Positions 27,041 to 36,489 of a stretch of DNA of 64,000 bases are shown here, piece after piece. The stretch is from Microbacterium oxydans. GTDB lineage: Bacteria > Actinomycetota > Actinomycetes > Actinomycetales > Microbacteriaceae. Location of the stretch: NCBI RefSeq assembly GCF_000956405.1, contig NZ_JYIV01000016.1:1-64000 (forward strand), read 5' to 3'. The position numbers and the translations under genes are program-made. The stretch's first letter is position 1. Every line of letters starts with the position of its first letter. Under the pieces are notes generated by a model. The model made no database searches and was not told where the DNA came from. It saw only the letters and a program-made list of their open reading frames with translations.

Positions 27041-28036
27041 ATGTCGCCCCGAGCGACCATCGAAGAGGTGGCGTCGGCTGCCGGTGTCTCCCGATCGACC
27101 GTGTCGCGGGTCGTGAACGGGTCGACGGCCGTGAGTCCCGAAGCGCTCGCCGCCGTGCGCGCCGCCATCGACGAGCTCAACTATGTGCCCAACCGCGCGG
27201 CACGCTCGCTGGCATCGCGCCAGACGCACGCCATCGCGCTGATCGTTCCGGAAGACACCACGCGCTTCTTCGGGGACCCGTTCTTCGCGGCGATCGTCGC
27301 GGGCATCACCGGGGCGCTCGGCGGCTCCGACTACCTGCTCAACCTGCTGATCGCGAGCGATGACCCCGGCGACAAGATGACGAGCTTCGTCCGTAACGGT
27401 GGTGTGGACGGTGCGCTCATCGTGTCGCACCACACGAGCGATGCGTTCGTCGATCGGATAGCGGATGCAGTACCCGTCGTGTTCGGCGGACGCCCCGTGC
27501 GTCGACGCGAAGGCGACTACGTCGTCGACGTCGACAACGTCGCCGGGGCGAGGAACGCGACCCAGCGGCTGATCGACATCGGCCGCACGCGCATCGCCAC
27601 GATCTCGGGTCCGCTCACGATGGTCGCCTCGGAGGATCGTGTGCAGGGCTTCCGGGCCGCTCTTGCCGGAGCGGCGCTCACCCCCTACGCGGAGGAGGAG
27701 GGCGATTACAGCGAGAGCAGCGGGGCAGAGGCCGCGAGGCGCTTGCTCGACGGAGGTCGACCTGACGCGATCTTCGTCGCGAGCGACCTGATGGCCCGCG
27801 GTGCGCTGACGGCACTGCGGTCGGCTGGACTTCGAGTACCGGAGGACATCGCCCTGGTCGGCTTCGACGACTCCTCGGTCGCCGTCACGACGGATCCGCC
27901 GCTCACCACCATGCACCAGCCGATGTATGCGCAGGGTGAGGCCATGGCACGGGTGCTGCTGTCACGTCTCGCGGGCGAGAATCCGCCGACCACGACGATC
28001 CTCCCGACCGAGCTGGTGGTCCGCGCCTCCGCCTGA
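27041..28036 (+). CDS. cebR: LacI-family regulator of the cellobiose operon (CebR/CelR-like)
   Basis: A 331-aa LacI-type repressor with HTH IEEVASAAGVSRSTVSRVVNG and a sugar-binding C-terminal domain ending in the MHQPMYAQGE region. The ATG at 27041 is chosen; a GTG at 27029 would add four residues. It directly follows cebEFG-bgl, and the operon carries the LacI-type TGGGAGCGCTCCCA sites, so it is the expected binder. No copy of the site was seen in front of its own start. Assignment to those sites is inference from synteny. Confidence 0.85.
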   Translation: MSPRATIEEVASAAGVSRSTVSRVVNGSTAVSPEALAAVRAAIDELNYVPNRAARSLASRQTHAIALIVPEDTTRFFGDPFFAAIVAGITGALGGSDYLLNLLIASDDPGDKMTSFVRNGGVDGALIVSHHTSDAFVDRIADAVPVVFGGRPVRRREGDYVVDVDNVAGARNATQRLIDIGRTRIATISGPLTMVASEDRVQGFRAALAGAALTPYAEEEGDYSESSGAEAARRLLDGGRPDAIFVASDLMARGALTALRSAGLRVPEDIALVGFDDSSVAVTTDPPLTTMHQPMYAQGEAMARVLLSRLAGENPPTTTILPTELVVRASA

Positions 28037-28066
28037 GGTCTGCGCGGCAGGCCCCGACGGGAAAGA

Positions 28067-28113
28067 CACGGCTGCGGCCCTGGCGCCCCCTCCGGGCCAG
28101 GCCCACAGCCGTG
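28067..28113. terminator. Bidirectional terminator hairpin
   Basis: An 18-bp stem with two mismatches, arms starting CACGGCTG and ending CAGCCGTG. It lies between the convergent LacI gene (stop 28036) and the membrane-protein gene (stop 28125). Confidence 0.65.
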
Positions 28114-28124
28114 CGTCTGAGGGC

Positions 28125-29171
28125 TCAGTCGACGAACGAGCTGAGCAGATCACCGCCGAACAGGGTGAAGGCGGTGATGCCGGCGGAGAGCAGCAGCACC
28201 GCGGCGGTGCCGGCCACGGCGAAGACGGAGATCCCGCGACCTCCCAGCCGCTGTCCGCGCAGGCCGACCGACACTCCCGCTCCGGTGGCGATGGCTCCGG
28301 CCGCGTCGTCGCGGTACAGCTCGGTGCGGGCGGCGAAGCGCCGGTGGAACTCCTCGGCCAGGGTGACCGCGGACGCCATGGTCTCGGCCCGATCGAACCG
28401 CGTGCGCGACGGCAGGTAGACGTAGAGGCGATCGGAGACGAGCTCGATCTCGGCACCGGAACCGAGATCGAGTACCCGGGCCATCAGGTCGGGCGTGAAG
28501 ATGTAGAGGGCATCCCGCTGATACCCCTCCGGAACGAGGAGACGGAACGTCTTCGCGAAATCCCCCTCCAGCTCCATGCGGGCCGCTCCGCGTCCGAGTC
28601 CGAGAGTGGGGACGATGCTGTGCTTCCGGTTCGCCAGCACGATGTGCGGAACGGACGCGGGAAGCGGCAGCTCGATGAAGGCGAACGGGCGTTGGATCGT
28701 CGCGCGCTCCTGCCCGCGCGAGACCGAATGGTGCATCCCCAGCTCGAAGGGCATCCGCTCGTCGTCGCAGGCGATGACTGCCCGTTCGCGACCGTGCACG
28801 ACCCTGGTGAATGCCGCACCGGGACGCCGGGTGCGCTCGAGGATGTCGGCGTACGCCCAGCCGTTCTGCCACGCGAACGCGGCGATCTTCACTCGACGGC
28901 TCAGGCCGACCGCCCACCACAGGAAGCCGACGGCGGCGAGCACCGTGTACCCGATGACGAAGACCCCGAGGATCGGTGCGACCGTCAGGATGTCGCCGCG
29001 CCCGAGGAACCACAGTCCGGTCAGCATCGCGATGGCGAACAGCAGCACGGCCACCAGGATCACCAGGAATCGGCGGTGCGGCGGGATCCCGCAGGTGCGC
29101 TCGTAGGTGAGGATGTCGCGGAGACCGGCGCTTCGTCTCAGCGGTTCCAGGTCGACGGCTACAGGCTCCAT
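28125..29171 (-). CDS. Uncharacterised membrane protein
   Basis: A 348-aa protein with two adjacent N-terminal membrane segments (about residues 30-85: FLVILVAVLLFAIAMLTG and VFVIGYTVLAAVGFLWWAVG). A cytoplasmic domain of about 210 residues follows, then a C-terminal membrane segment (about 315-340: VFAVAGTAAVLLLSAGITAF). I recognise no family. The start at 29171 overlaps the end of the upstream DUF1266-like gene by 13 nt, so the two are expressed together. Confidence 0.7.
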   Translation of the reverse strand: MEPVAVDLEPLRRSAGLRDILTYERTCGIPPHRRFLVILVAVLLFAIAMLTGLWFLGRGDILTVAPILGVFVIGYTVLAAVGFLWWAVGLSRRVKIAAFAWQNGWAYADILERTRRPGAAFTRVVHGRERAVIACDDERMPFELGMHHSVSRGQERATIQRPFAFIELPLPASVPHIVLANRKHSIVPTLGLGRGAARMELEGDFAKTFRLLVPEGYQRDALYIFTPDLMARVLDLGSGAEIELVSDRLYVYLPSRTRFDRAETMASAVTLAEEFHRRFAARTELYRDDAAGAIATGAGVSVGLRGQRLGGRGISVFAVAGTAAVLLLSAGITAFTLFGGDLLSSFVD

Positions 29172-30031
29172 GACAGCGTCGCCCACGGGCCGTTGCGCTT
29201 CTCCGTCGCGGCGGCCTTGAAGTCGGACCAACCGTCTCCGAACTTCTCGAACGACTTCTCGTCGACGTTGCCGTCCGACCAGTGCATCACGCGACCGACG
29301 ATGTAGCTCAGCCCGAAGTCGGCCCAGGACTCGAATGCCGGGCGGGCGTCGACGTTGATGCGGTGGATGATCGCTCGCGCTTCGGCGATGTCGGCGTGCC
29401 CGAGCGCGACACCCCAGGTCGCCATCGCCACGGCCTGACCGATCGCGTAGCCGTCGAGGGTCTTCACGAACAGGTCGGGGGTGACGATGTCCTTGCCCAC
29501 GCGCTTGCGCACCTGCGCTTCCGCGTACTCGATCGAGGTGATGAAGGTGCGGGCGTCGCGCTTGTCCCCGCCTTCCTGCACGATCGCGGCGAGCCATTCC
29601 TTGGCCTTCGGCGCTCGGGCCAGACGCTGAGCGAGTTCGGTGCGCACGGCGAGGTAGAGCACCCACACCTCGCGGCGTCGCCGGACTGTGCTGAGTCGCT
29701 CGATGTTGGCCAGCCACTCCTCTCGCGTGTGCACACCCCACTGGTCGACGAGCACCTTCTTCTCGCGGTCGCCGAGGAGCGAGGCCGTCGGATCGTTCCA
29801 GTGCCCGGAGGGGAGGTTGACGATCTGCAGGAAGCCGAGCGCGATCTCGTCGGCCTCCACGCCGGTGGCGGGGTACTCCGGCGAAGCCTTGACCTTGGCG
29901 TCCGGGAGGATCCAGGTCACGAGGAAGAACAGCACGATGACGCCGACGATCGCCCAGGCCCACCACTGTCCGACGAGCCACTCGAAGATCGAGGTGATGC
30001 TGTTGAAGTCGACGCTCGCGAAAGAGTGCAT
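29159..30031 (-). CDS. DUF1266-like membrane-anchored protein
   Basis: A 290-aa protein with one N-terminal membrane anchor (about residues 22-44, WAWAIVGVIVLFFLVTWIL) and a helical cytoplasmic domain. The pattern WGVHTREEWLANIERL, followed by a second alpha-helical half ending in PWATLSW, resembles DUF1266 proteins; this is my reading, not a search. AGGAG 4 nt before the ATG at 30031 supports the start. It is co-transcribed with the next membrane protein and divergent from a TetR gene. Confidence 0.65.
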   Translation of the reverse strand: MHSFASVDFNSITSIFEWLVGQWWAWAIVGVIVLFFLVTWILPDAKVKASPEYPATGVEADEIALGFLQIVNLPSGHWNDPTASLLGDREKKVLVDQWGVHTREEWLANIERLSTVRRRREVWVLYLAVRTELAQRLARAPKAKEWLAAIVQEGGDKRDARTFITSIEYAEAQVRKRVGKDIVTPDLFVKTLDGYAIGQAVAMATWGVALGHADIAEARAIIHRINVDARPAFESWADFGLSYIVGRVMHWSDGNVDEKSFEKFGDGWSDFKAAATEKRNGPWATLSWSL

Positions 30032-30069
30032 TGATGCTCCTGGGAGGGGGTGAATCCGCGCCTGCTCAT

Positions 30070-30098
30070 AGATTGAACAAACATTCAGTGAGTAATCT
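30070..30098. promoter_or_regulatory. Candidate TetR operator
   Basis: TGAACAAACATTCA (30074-30087) has TGAA/TTCA arms around 6 nt, nested in a wider AGATT/AATCT pair (30070-30098). It lies in the divergent region between the membrane-protein pair and the TetR gene. Binding is inferred from position. Confidence 0.45.
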
Positions 30099-30155
30099 AT
30101 ACGGCGGGGGGCGATTCGGAAAGACAGGCCGGCGGGACTCAGGAGGTGGATGCCG

Positions 30156-30842
30156 ATGGCACGCTCCGACGAGCAGAACCGGGTGGCCAGGGAGCGCGCC
30201 AGGGAGAACATCCTGCAGGCGGCGATCGAGGCGTTCAGCGAGCGAGGCGTCGCGGGGGCGAGCATCGCCGAGATCACGAAGCGGGCCGGCGTCGCGCAGG
30301 GCCTCGTGAACTACCACTTCGGCGGCAAGGAGCAGCTCGTCGCGGCCGTGATCGACCGGTGGTTCGAGACCGTGCTCGGGTTCGCCCGTGTCGATGGCAC
30401 GCCGGACGAGATGCTCGCCGCGGTGATCGACGGCGCCCTCACCGCGACGGCGTATGCCATACCCCTGCAGCGGGCCGTGCTCGCGATGCAGCAGCAGCCG
30501 GCCACGCATCGGCTCTTCGCGGAGTCGGAGGCGCGGCACGAGGCGGGTGCCACAGCGGCCGAAGATGCGGTCCGCGACCTGTTCCGTGCACGCGGGGCCG
30601 AGGATCCGGCGCTCGAGGAGGTCATGCTGCGCAGCACCATCGAGGGCGTCTTCGTGAAGTCCGCCGTGTTCGGCGACACCTACCCGCTCGAAGAGGCGCG
30701 ACGGTGGATGTTCCGTCGGTACGGGCTGCCAGAGCCCACCGCTCCCATCGCGCCTCCGGCTCCGCTCCGCGACGGTGAACCGCGGCCGCGGGCGACAGCG
30801 GCCCTGCGTCCGGATGAGGCTGTGCCGAACCCGCGCCTCTGA
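30156..30842 (+). CDS. TetR/AcrR-family transcriptional regulator
   Basis: A 228-aa regulator with HTH ASIAEITKRAGVAQGLVNYHF and a C-terminal ligand domain ending in a Pro/Arg-rich tail. GGAGGT about 8 nt upstream favours the ATG at 30156 over one two codons earlier. It is divergent from the two membrane proteins and probably controls them. The ligand is unknown. Confidence 0.88.
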   Translation: MARSDEQNRVARERARENILQAAIEAFSERGVAGASIAEITKRAGVAQGLVNYHFGGKEQLVAAVIDRWFETVLGFARVDGTPDEMLAAVIDGALTATAYAIPLQRAVLAMQQQPATHRLFAESEARHEAGATAAEDAVRDLFRARGAEDPALEEVMLRSTIEGVFVKSAVFGDTYPLEEARRWMFRRYGLPEPTAPIAPPAPLRDGEPRPRATAALRPDEAVPNPRL

Positions 30843-30860
30843 TGCGGCGGCAGACGAACG

Positions 30861-30890
30861 CGGGGCCCGGTCGAGAACGACCGGGCCCCG
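30861..30890. terminator. Terminator hairpin
   Basis: A perfect 12-bp GC-rich stem (CGGGGCCCGGTC / GACCGGGCCCCG) with a 6-nt loop. It lies between the convergent TetR (stop 30842) and metalloprotease (stop 30915) genes and probably serves both strands. Confidence 0.8.
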
Positions 30891-30914
30891 CTGTCTCCGA
30901 CGGTGCGGAGTGCG

Positions 30915-31733
30915 TCAGTTGCCGTAGAGCGAGACGACACCGGCGGTGTCGACGCTCGTCATCGACAGGTCGTCGGAGGAGCCGTTGCACTGCGGGTAGT
31001 GCATGATCGATGAGGAGTCGTACGGCGTCAGCGGACGCCAGTTGTTGTCCTCGAAGCAGGTGCCGGCTTCCGGGCGGGTGTGCTCGTGGCGGAAGCCGAG
31101 AACGTGGCCGAGCTCATGTCCGAGCACGTTCGTCGGAGTCCAGGACGACCCGGGGGTCCAGATCGAGTCGTCGATGAGCACGTTCTGCAGGCGCGGTGCC
31201 GTGCTCGGGAAGAAGGCCCTGGCGATGTACTGCGTCGTCTGCACCGGCTCGACCGAGAACAGGACGGCGTTGTTGCGCGTCGTGCAGTTGGCGTCGGCGC
31301 TGCTGTCGTAGATGAAGTTCACCTTCGACGACGCGGCCTCCCACAGTGCGGCGCCGCTCTCCATCGCGTTGACCACGTCGGCGTGACGAGCGCCGAAGGC
31401 GGTGCTGACGCAGTAGGTGAGGTTGCCCACCTGGGCGTTCGACCACTTGTCGTCGATGTTGTTGACCGTGTTGACGATCAGCCCGTTGGTCACGGGGTCG
31501 GCACCGAGGAGCTGCTCGTAGAACGACCGCAGCTCGCCCTGGTTGGAGATCACCTCGTCGCCGTTGACGACGTAGGCGCCGTCGACGTCTCGGTAGGTCG
31601 ACGCCTCGAACTCCTGGAAGGTGGGGATGTCGTCGGCGTCGGGCGTGGAGTTGGCGGCAGCGGGGATGACCGTGCCGAGGCAGAGCGCAGCAGCCGCGGT
31701 AGCGGCGAACGCCAGTTTTCTCGTGAGTCGCAA
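30915..31733 (-). CDS. Secreted zinc metalloprotease (HEIGH/M57-like)
   Basis: A 272-aa exported protease. The start is TTG at 31733, supported by AAAAGGA 8 nt upstream and by a signal peptide that begins there (RLTRKLAFAATAAAALCLG, cleavage after AAA). The zinc site is HELGHVLGFRHEH (HExxHxxGxxH), followed by RPE and a Met-turn SIMHYP, as in metzincins of the M57 type. Cysteines around the active site probably form disulfides. Substrate unknown. It is monocistronic, with a 235-bp upstream gap in which I saw no clear operator. Confidence 0.85.
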   Translation of the reverse strand: MRLTRKLAFAATAAAALCLGTVIPAAANSTPDADDIPTFQEFEASTYRDVDGAYVVNGDEVISNQGELRSFYEQLLGADPVTNGLIVNTVNNIDDKWSNAQVGNLTYCVSTAFGARHADVVNAMESGAALWEAASSKVNFIYDSSADANCTTRNNAVLFSVEPVQTTQYIARAFFPSTAPRLQNVLIDDSIWTPGSSWTPTNVLGHELGHVLGFRHEHTRPEAGTCFEDNNWRPLTPYDSSSIMHYPQCNGSSDDLSMTSVDTAGVVSLYGN

Positions 31734-31968
31734 AGTAGTAGTCCTTTTCGATCTGAACGATTCCGCGCACCCCCTCGGTACGCGGCCTCCGGGTGGACAG
31801 GGGAGCAGCTCTGCGCCCCGATCCCTCCGAAGTCCGCTCACGGTAAGCACCGCTTTCACGGGATGGCAAGGCATTTCCCGGCACGTTCACAGATTTATGC
31901 ACTCAGGTCAGAAATACCGAACACTGTTCTGGTCGAAGGTGCTCCCAGGAGCCGCGAGAGGTCGGGGG

Positions 31969-32607
31969 TCAGGGGTGACCCATGCGGGCGAAGGCTCCCA
32001 GCACGCTGCGTTCGGAGGCTGTGAGGTATCGCTCGAGCTCTTCCGCGGCTGCCTCGGGACCCCTCTCGAGGAGGGCTGTGAGCACCGCACGGTTCCGGCG
32101 GACGAACGGCTCATGCAGCGACCGCGGCTCGTCGATCTCGAGGAAGACGAGCCGCAGCTCGGCGGCGACGTCGCGGTAGGTGCGTGCCAGGCGTGCGCTG
32201 TCTGCGAGGGCGACGATCGCGTCATGGAAGGCCATGTTCGCGCTGCCGATGCGCCGCCAGTCCTCGTGCGGCAGCTGCTCCTCGGCCTCGGCGAGGGCGT
32301 CGTGCATGAGCTGTACGGCAGGGTGCTCCGGCTCCGACTGGCGTAGGGCCGTGCACTCGATCACGCGGCGGGCGCGGTAGATGTCGATCACGTCGGCGAT
32401 GGTGGGGGAGGCCACCGAGACGCCGCGGTGCGGGATGTGCTCGACGAGGCCCTGCTCCGCGAGGACGCGGAACGCTTCGCGAAGGGTGTTGCGTGAGACG
32501 TCGAACTGCTCGGCGAGGGCAGACTCCGACAGGCGGGAGCCGGGGGCGAAGTCGCCGTCGATGATGCGCTGACGGAGCACGTCGGCGAGCGGGCCCTGCT
32601 GGTTCAT
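31969..32607 (-). CDS. GntR-family (FCD-type) transcriptional regulator
   Basis: A 212-aa regulator. The winged HTH is LADVLRQRIIDGDFAPGSRL plus SRNTLREAFRVLAEQGLVEH, and the C-terminal all-helical FCD domain has the metal-binding-type His in FHDAIV. It is divergent from the NRAMP-pxp-carboxylase operon, with a perfect 15-bp palindrome in between. It probably represses that operon in response to a small carboxylate or lactam. Confidence 0.9.
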   Translation of the reverse strand: MNQQGPLADVLRQRIIDGDFAPGSRLSESALAEQFDVSRNTLREAFRVLAEQGLVEHIPHRGVSVASPTIADVIDIYRARRVIECTALRQSEPEHPAVQLMHDALAEAEEQLPHEDWRRIGSANMAFHDAIVALADSARLARTYRDVAAELRLVFLEIDEPRSLHEPFVRRNRAVLTALLERGPEAAAEELERYLTASERSVLGAFARMGHP

Positions 32608-32712
32608 GCCTTCATCGTAGGCGTCGGTGCTCGAGTCGGTGCTCCCGGATCGTTCGCGACTGTGCGGGGGAAGTCATGCGACAGCCATCGGTCTGTAGCA
32701 CGACCGAAACAT

Positions 32713-32748
32713 GATTGTTGAACAATCGAGTTCTATCCGTTCTACACT
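32713..32748 (+). promoter_or_regulatory. Promoter with GntR palindrome
   Basis: GATTGTTGAACAATC (32713-32727) is a perfect 15-bp palindrome that overlaps a -35 hexamer TTGAAC (32719-32724). TACACT (32743-32748) serves as -10 with an 18-bp spacer. The TTGTTGAACAA core is typical of FCD-type GntR operators. Repression of the downstream transporter-pxp operon is predicted. Confidence 0.75.
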
Positions 32749-32792
32749 GGGGGTCACCCGACACCCACCAACGACGATGGGAATCCCCCTCC

Positions 32793-34070
32793 ATGTCTGA
32801 GCAGTCCACTGCCTCCCTCTCGCCGGAAGACGAAGCACGTCTCTCCTCGGCCAAGAAGCGCGCCGGGCGCAGCGCCGTCATCGGTGCGATCTTCCTCATG
32901 GCCACCAGCGCCATCGGCCCCGGCTTCATCACCCAGACCGCCACGTTCACAGCGACGATGGGTGCGGCGTTCGCGTTCGCGATCCTCATCTCGATCCTCG
33001 TCGACATCGCGGTGCAGCTGAACATCTGGCGCATGATCACCTCCTCCGGAAAGCGCGCGGGTGAGCTCGCCAACAGCGCCATCCCCTTCTCCGGGCATCT
33101 GATCGCCGTGCTCGTCGTCATCGGAGGGCTGGCCTTCAACATCGGGAACATCGCCGGTGGCGGACTCGGTCTGAACGCGCTGCTCGGAATCGACGCGAAG
33201 CTCGGCGGCGTCATCACCGCGATCCTCGCGATCATCATCTTCCTGGTGAAGAAAGCCGGCCCCGTGATGGACGTCGTCCTGGTCGTGCTCGGCCTGGGAA
33301 TGATCGTGATGACCCTGATCGTCGCCTTCATCGCCCAGCCGCCGATCGGCGAGGCGTTGCGTCAGACCTTCGTGCCCGATGAGCTCAACTTCGCGACCAT
33401 CACCACGATCGTGGGCGGAACCGTCGGCGGATACATCACCTACTCCGGCGCCCACCGCTACCTCGACTCGGGTCACACGGGTCCGGAGCACGCCGGCCCC
33501 GTGATGCGCGCGGCGACCAACGGCATCCTCGTCACCGGCGTCATGCGCTACGTGCTGTTCCTCGCGATCCTCGGTGTCGTGGCCTCCGGCGTCACCCTCG
33601 ACCTGTCCGGGCAGGGTGCGAACCCCGCCGGTCAGGCGTTCGGCGCGGTGCTCGGCGACGCGGGCCTGCGCATCTTCGGTGCGATCTTCTGGGCCGCGGC
33701 GATCAGCTCGGTCATCGGTGCCGCGTACACCTCCGCGACCTTCCTCTCCACGTTCACGACCAAGCTCAAGGGCGGGTGGCCGCTGCAGCTCGCCACCGTG
33801 GCGTTCATCGTCGTCTCGCTGGCGGTGTACCTGTCGATCGGCACGGCTCCTGCGGCGATCCTCGTCTTCGTCGGAGGCTTCAACGGGCTGATCCTGCCCA
33901 TCGGTCTCACGGTATTCATGTACATCGGCTGGTTCCGCCGTGACCTGCTTGGCTCGAAGAAGTACCCGATGTGGCTGCTCGTCGCCGGTACGCTCGTGAC
34001 GCTGCTCACCTGGTACATGGGGATCGTGTCGATCGGTCCCATCTTCGCCTTCCTCGGAATCGGAGCGTGA
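32793..34070 (+). CDS. NRAMP-like transporter associated with 5-oxoprolinase genes
   Basis: A 425-aa integral membrane protein with about 11 segments and an N-terminal [19 protein letters not shown] loop, the NRAMP-like first unwound helix. It lacks the DPGN metal motif of true NRAMP Mn/Fe importers, so a metal substrate is unlikely. Homologues such as Bacillus YcsG sit beside pxpABC. That suggests import of 5-oxoproline or another amide, but no direct evidence is visible. It is the first gene of the operon behind the GntR palindrome. Confidence 0.8.
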   Translation: MSEQSTASLSPEDEARLSSAKKRAGRSAVIGAIFLMATSAIGPGFITQTATFTATMGAAFAFAILISILVDIAVQLNIWRMITSSGKRAGELANSAIPFSGHLIAVLVVIGGLAFNIGNIAGGGLGLNALLGIDAKLGGVITAILAIIIFLVKKAGPVMDVVLVVLGLGMIVMTLIVAFIAQPPIGEALRQTFVPDELNFATITTIVGGTVGGYITYSGAHRYLDSGHTGPEHAGPVMRAATNGILVTGVMRYVLFLAILGVVASGVTLDLSGQGANPAGQAFGAVLGDAGLRIFGAIFWAAAISSVIGAAYTSATFLSTFTTKLKGGWPLQLATVAFIVVSLAVYLSIGTAPAAILVFVGGFNGLILPIGLTVFMYIGWFRRDLLGSKKYPMWLLVAGTLVTLLTWYMGIVSIGPIFAFLGIGA

Positions 34071-34074
34071 TCGC

Positions 34075-34839
34075 ATGACGTCGATCGACTTGAACTCGGA
34101 CCTCGGCGAGAACGTCGCCGACCGGATCGTCAGCGACGACGAGAGCATGCTGCGCCTCGTGACGAGTGCGAACGTGTCGTGCGGGTTCCACGCCGGGAGC
34201 CCTGAGGGGATCCGGGACACCCTCGCGGCAGCGGTGCAGGGCGGCGTCGTGATCGGCGCGCACCCCGGCTACCGCGACTACGAGAACTTCGGGCGCACGA
34301 AGGTCGACATCGATTCGGCCACCTTGCAGGCCCATGTGGAGTACCAGCTCGGTGCGCTGATGGGGATGGCCTCCGCGGTCGGCGGCAGGGTGTCATACGT
34401 CAAGCCCCATGGGGCGCTGTACAACACGATCGCGCGCGATGAACGGCAGTCGAAGGACGTCGTCGCGGCTATCAGGGCGATCGATCCGAACCTCGTGCTG
34501 CTGGGATTGTCCGGCGGTGTCGTGCTCGACGTCGCCGAGCGGGCCGGGCTCGCTGTGGCCGCCGAAGCCTTCGCTGATCGCGCGTATCAGCCGGATGGGC
34601 AGCTCGTGTCGCGCACCGAAGACGGAGCGGTGCTGCACGACCCCGACACGGTGGCCGAGCGCATGGTGCGTCTGGCCGCCGAGGGCGTGATCCGTGCGAT
34701 CGACGGCACCGATGTGCCCGTGGTCGCGCAGTCGATCTGTGTGCACGGCGACAGCCCCGGATCGGTGGCGATGGCCGCTGCGACCAAACGGATGCTGCAG
34801 GATGCGGGCATCACCATCGCCCCGTTCGCGGGAGCCTGA
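34075..34839 (+). CDS. pxpA: 5-oxoprolinase subunit A (LamB/YcsF family)
   Basis: A 254-aa LamB/YcsF protein with the N-terminal [34 protein letters not shown] and VKPHGALYN blocks characteristic of PxpA. PxpABC opens 5-oxoproline to glutamate using ATP. It starts 4 nt after the transporter stop. The partner subunits are encoded immediately downstream as one fused protein. Confidence 0.92.
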   Translation: MTSIDLNSDLGENVADRIVSDDESMLRLVTSANVSCGFHAGSPEGIRDTLAAAVQGGVVIGAHPGYRDYENFGRTKVDIDSATLQAHVEYQLGALMGMASAVGGRVSYVKPHGALYNTIARDERQSKDVVAAIRAIDPNLVLLGLSGGVVLDVAERAGLAVAAEAFADRAYQPDGQLVSRTEDGAVLHDPDTVAERMVRLAAEGVIRAIDGTDVPVVAQSICVHGDSPGSVAMAAATKRMLQDAGITIAPFAGA

Positions 34840-34884
34840 CGTGTCCGTCGTCGCCTCCGTCGCCGACGCGGACCGCCTCGTCTG

Positions 34885-36489
34885 ATGCGCATCCTCACCG
34901 CATCCGATCACGCCCTGCTCGTCGAGGCGGCCGACCTCGACGAGGCGATGCGCCTGAACCTCGCCTGGGACGGACTGCCCGGAGTCCTCGAGCGCATCCC
35001 CGGTGCCAGGACCGTCCTGGTGCGTTTCGACCCGCTTCGCATCTCGGCGGCCGACTTGGGGTCAGTGCTGGAGGCGACAGAGGTCGATGCGGCGCACCTC
35101 CCGGCGACCGGCGATGCCGTCATCCCCGTGCGGTACGACGGCGAAGACCTCGACGAGGCGGCGTCGCTGCTGGGCGTGTCGGCGGAAGAGCTCGTCAACA
35201 GACATCTCGCTGCCGATTGGCGGGTCGCCTTCTCGGGGTTCGCCCCCGGCTTCGGGTACGTGGTGAGCAGCGATCCGCTGTTCGACGTGCCGCGCCGATC
35301 GTCGCCGCGCACCCGCGTGCCTGCCGGTTCGGTCGCTCTCGCCGGGCAGTTCACCGGGGTGTACCCGCGCGAGAGCCCCGGCGGATGGCAGCTGATCGGC
35401 CGCACCGATGCCGTGATGTGGGACATCGACCGCACCCCGCCCGCCCTGTTCGCACCCGGTGTGACCGTGCGGTTCGAGCGCGTGCAGGAAACAGCTCGGC
35501 TGGAGGAAAGTCATCCGGGCCGAAACGGAGATGACCCGGCGCGCACTGGGCGTGTCGCGGAGCAACACGCGGCGACGGATGCGGATGGTCTGGGTTTCGG
35601 CACAGATGCTGCGGTCGAGGTCATCCGCCCGTCGCTGCAGCTGCTGGTGCAGGATGCCGGGCGTCCCGGTTATGCGGCTCTCGGGGTCTCGGCGTCGGGG
35701 GTGGCTGACCGTCGGGCGATGCGCGACGCCAACCGGGCTGTGGGCAACGCGGCCGATGTCGCGGTGCTGGAGAGCGTCGGGGGAGCGGTCCTGCGGTTCC
35801 GGGGTGCCGGAGTCGCGGCGGTCACCGGTGCTCTCGGTGCTCTCACCGTGCAGGACGCCGAGGGGTGTGAGCGCTCCGTCGCGCACGGTGAGCCCTTCGC
35901 CACGGTCGACGGCGACGAGCTGACTCTCGGTCACCCCGAACGCGGGCTGCGCTACGTCATCGCCGTGCGCGGCGGGCTGGATGTCCCCGCTGCTCTGGGC
36001 AGCCGCGCCGCGGACACGCTCGCCGGGCTCGGCCCGGAAAGACTCGGAGCCGGTGCCGTCATCCGGATCGGCGATGCCGGCGTGCACCCGGTCGAACCCG
36101 ATGCCGTGCCGCGCGATCTGCCGGCCCCCGGCGAGCTCATCGACCTGGAGATCACGCTCGGCCCGCGCGACGACTGGTTCACGGCGTCGGCACTCGCCAC
36201 CCTCACCGGGCAGGAGTGGACGGTCACGCCACGGTCCGATCGTGTGGGCATCCGCCTTCAAGGCGATGTCCCGCTCCAACGCTCCCGTCGCGGCGAACTC
36301 CCGAGCGAGGGTGCCGTCACCGGCGCGATCCAGGTGCCGCCCGACGGACAGCCGGTCCTGTTCCTCCCCGATCATCCGCTCACCGGGGGATACCCCATCA
36401 TCGGTGCGCTCACGGATCGCAGCCTCGACCTCGCGGGTCAGCTGGCTCCGGGAGTGCGTCTTCGTCTCACCGTCAAGGAGTCCTCATGA
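34885..36489 (+). CDS. Fused 5-oxoprolinase subunits B and C (KipI-KipA / AHS1-AHS2)
   Basis: A 534-aa fusion. Residues 1-200 are PxpB/KipI (AHS1): FSGFAPGFGYV and PRRSSPRTRVPAGSVALAG. Residues about 245-534 are PxpC/KipA (AHS2): LLVQDAGRPGYAALGVSASGVAD and the C-terminal LPSEGAVTGAIQVPPDGQP. A charged linker joins them (about 200-240). In Bacillus and E. coli these are separate genes. The same AHS1-AHS2 pair forms the carboxyltransferase part of urea carboxylase. The 3' end overlaps the biotin carboxylase gene by 4 nt. Confidence 0.9.
   Translation: MRILTASDHALLVEAADLDEAMRLNLAWDGLPGVLERIPGARTVLVRFDPLRISAADLGSVLEATEVDAAHLPATGDAVIPVRYDGEDLDEAASLLGVSAEELVNRHLAADWRVAFSGFAPGFGYVVSSDPLFDVPRRSSPRTRVPAGSVALAGQFTGVYPRESPGGWQLIGRTDAVMWDIDRTPPALFAPGVTVRFERVQETARLEESHPGRNGDDPARTGRVAEQHAATDADGLGFGTDAAVEVIRPSLQLLVQDAGRPGYAALGVSASGVADRRAMRDANRAVGNAADVAVLESVGGAVLRFRGAGVAAVTGALGALTVQDAEGCERSVAHGEPFATVDGDELTLGHPERGLRYVIAVRGGLDVPAALGSRAADTLAGLGPERLGAGAVIRIGDAGVHPVEPDAVPRDLPAPGELIDLEITLGPRDDWFTASALATLTGQEWTVTPRSDRVGIRLQGDVPLQRSRRGELPSEGAVTGAIQVPPDGQPVLFLPDHPLTGGYPIIGALTDRSLDLAGQLAPGVRLRLTVKESS

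Noticed and set aside
32793..34070. NRAMP-like protein considered as a Mn/Fe importer
   Set aside because: The DPGN metal-binding motif is absent and the context is a 5-oxoprolinase operon, so a metal substrate is unlikely.
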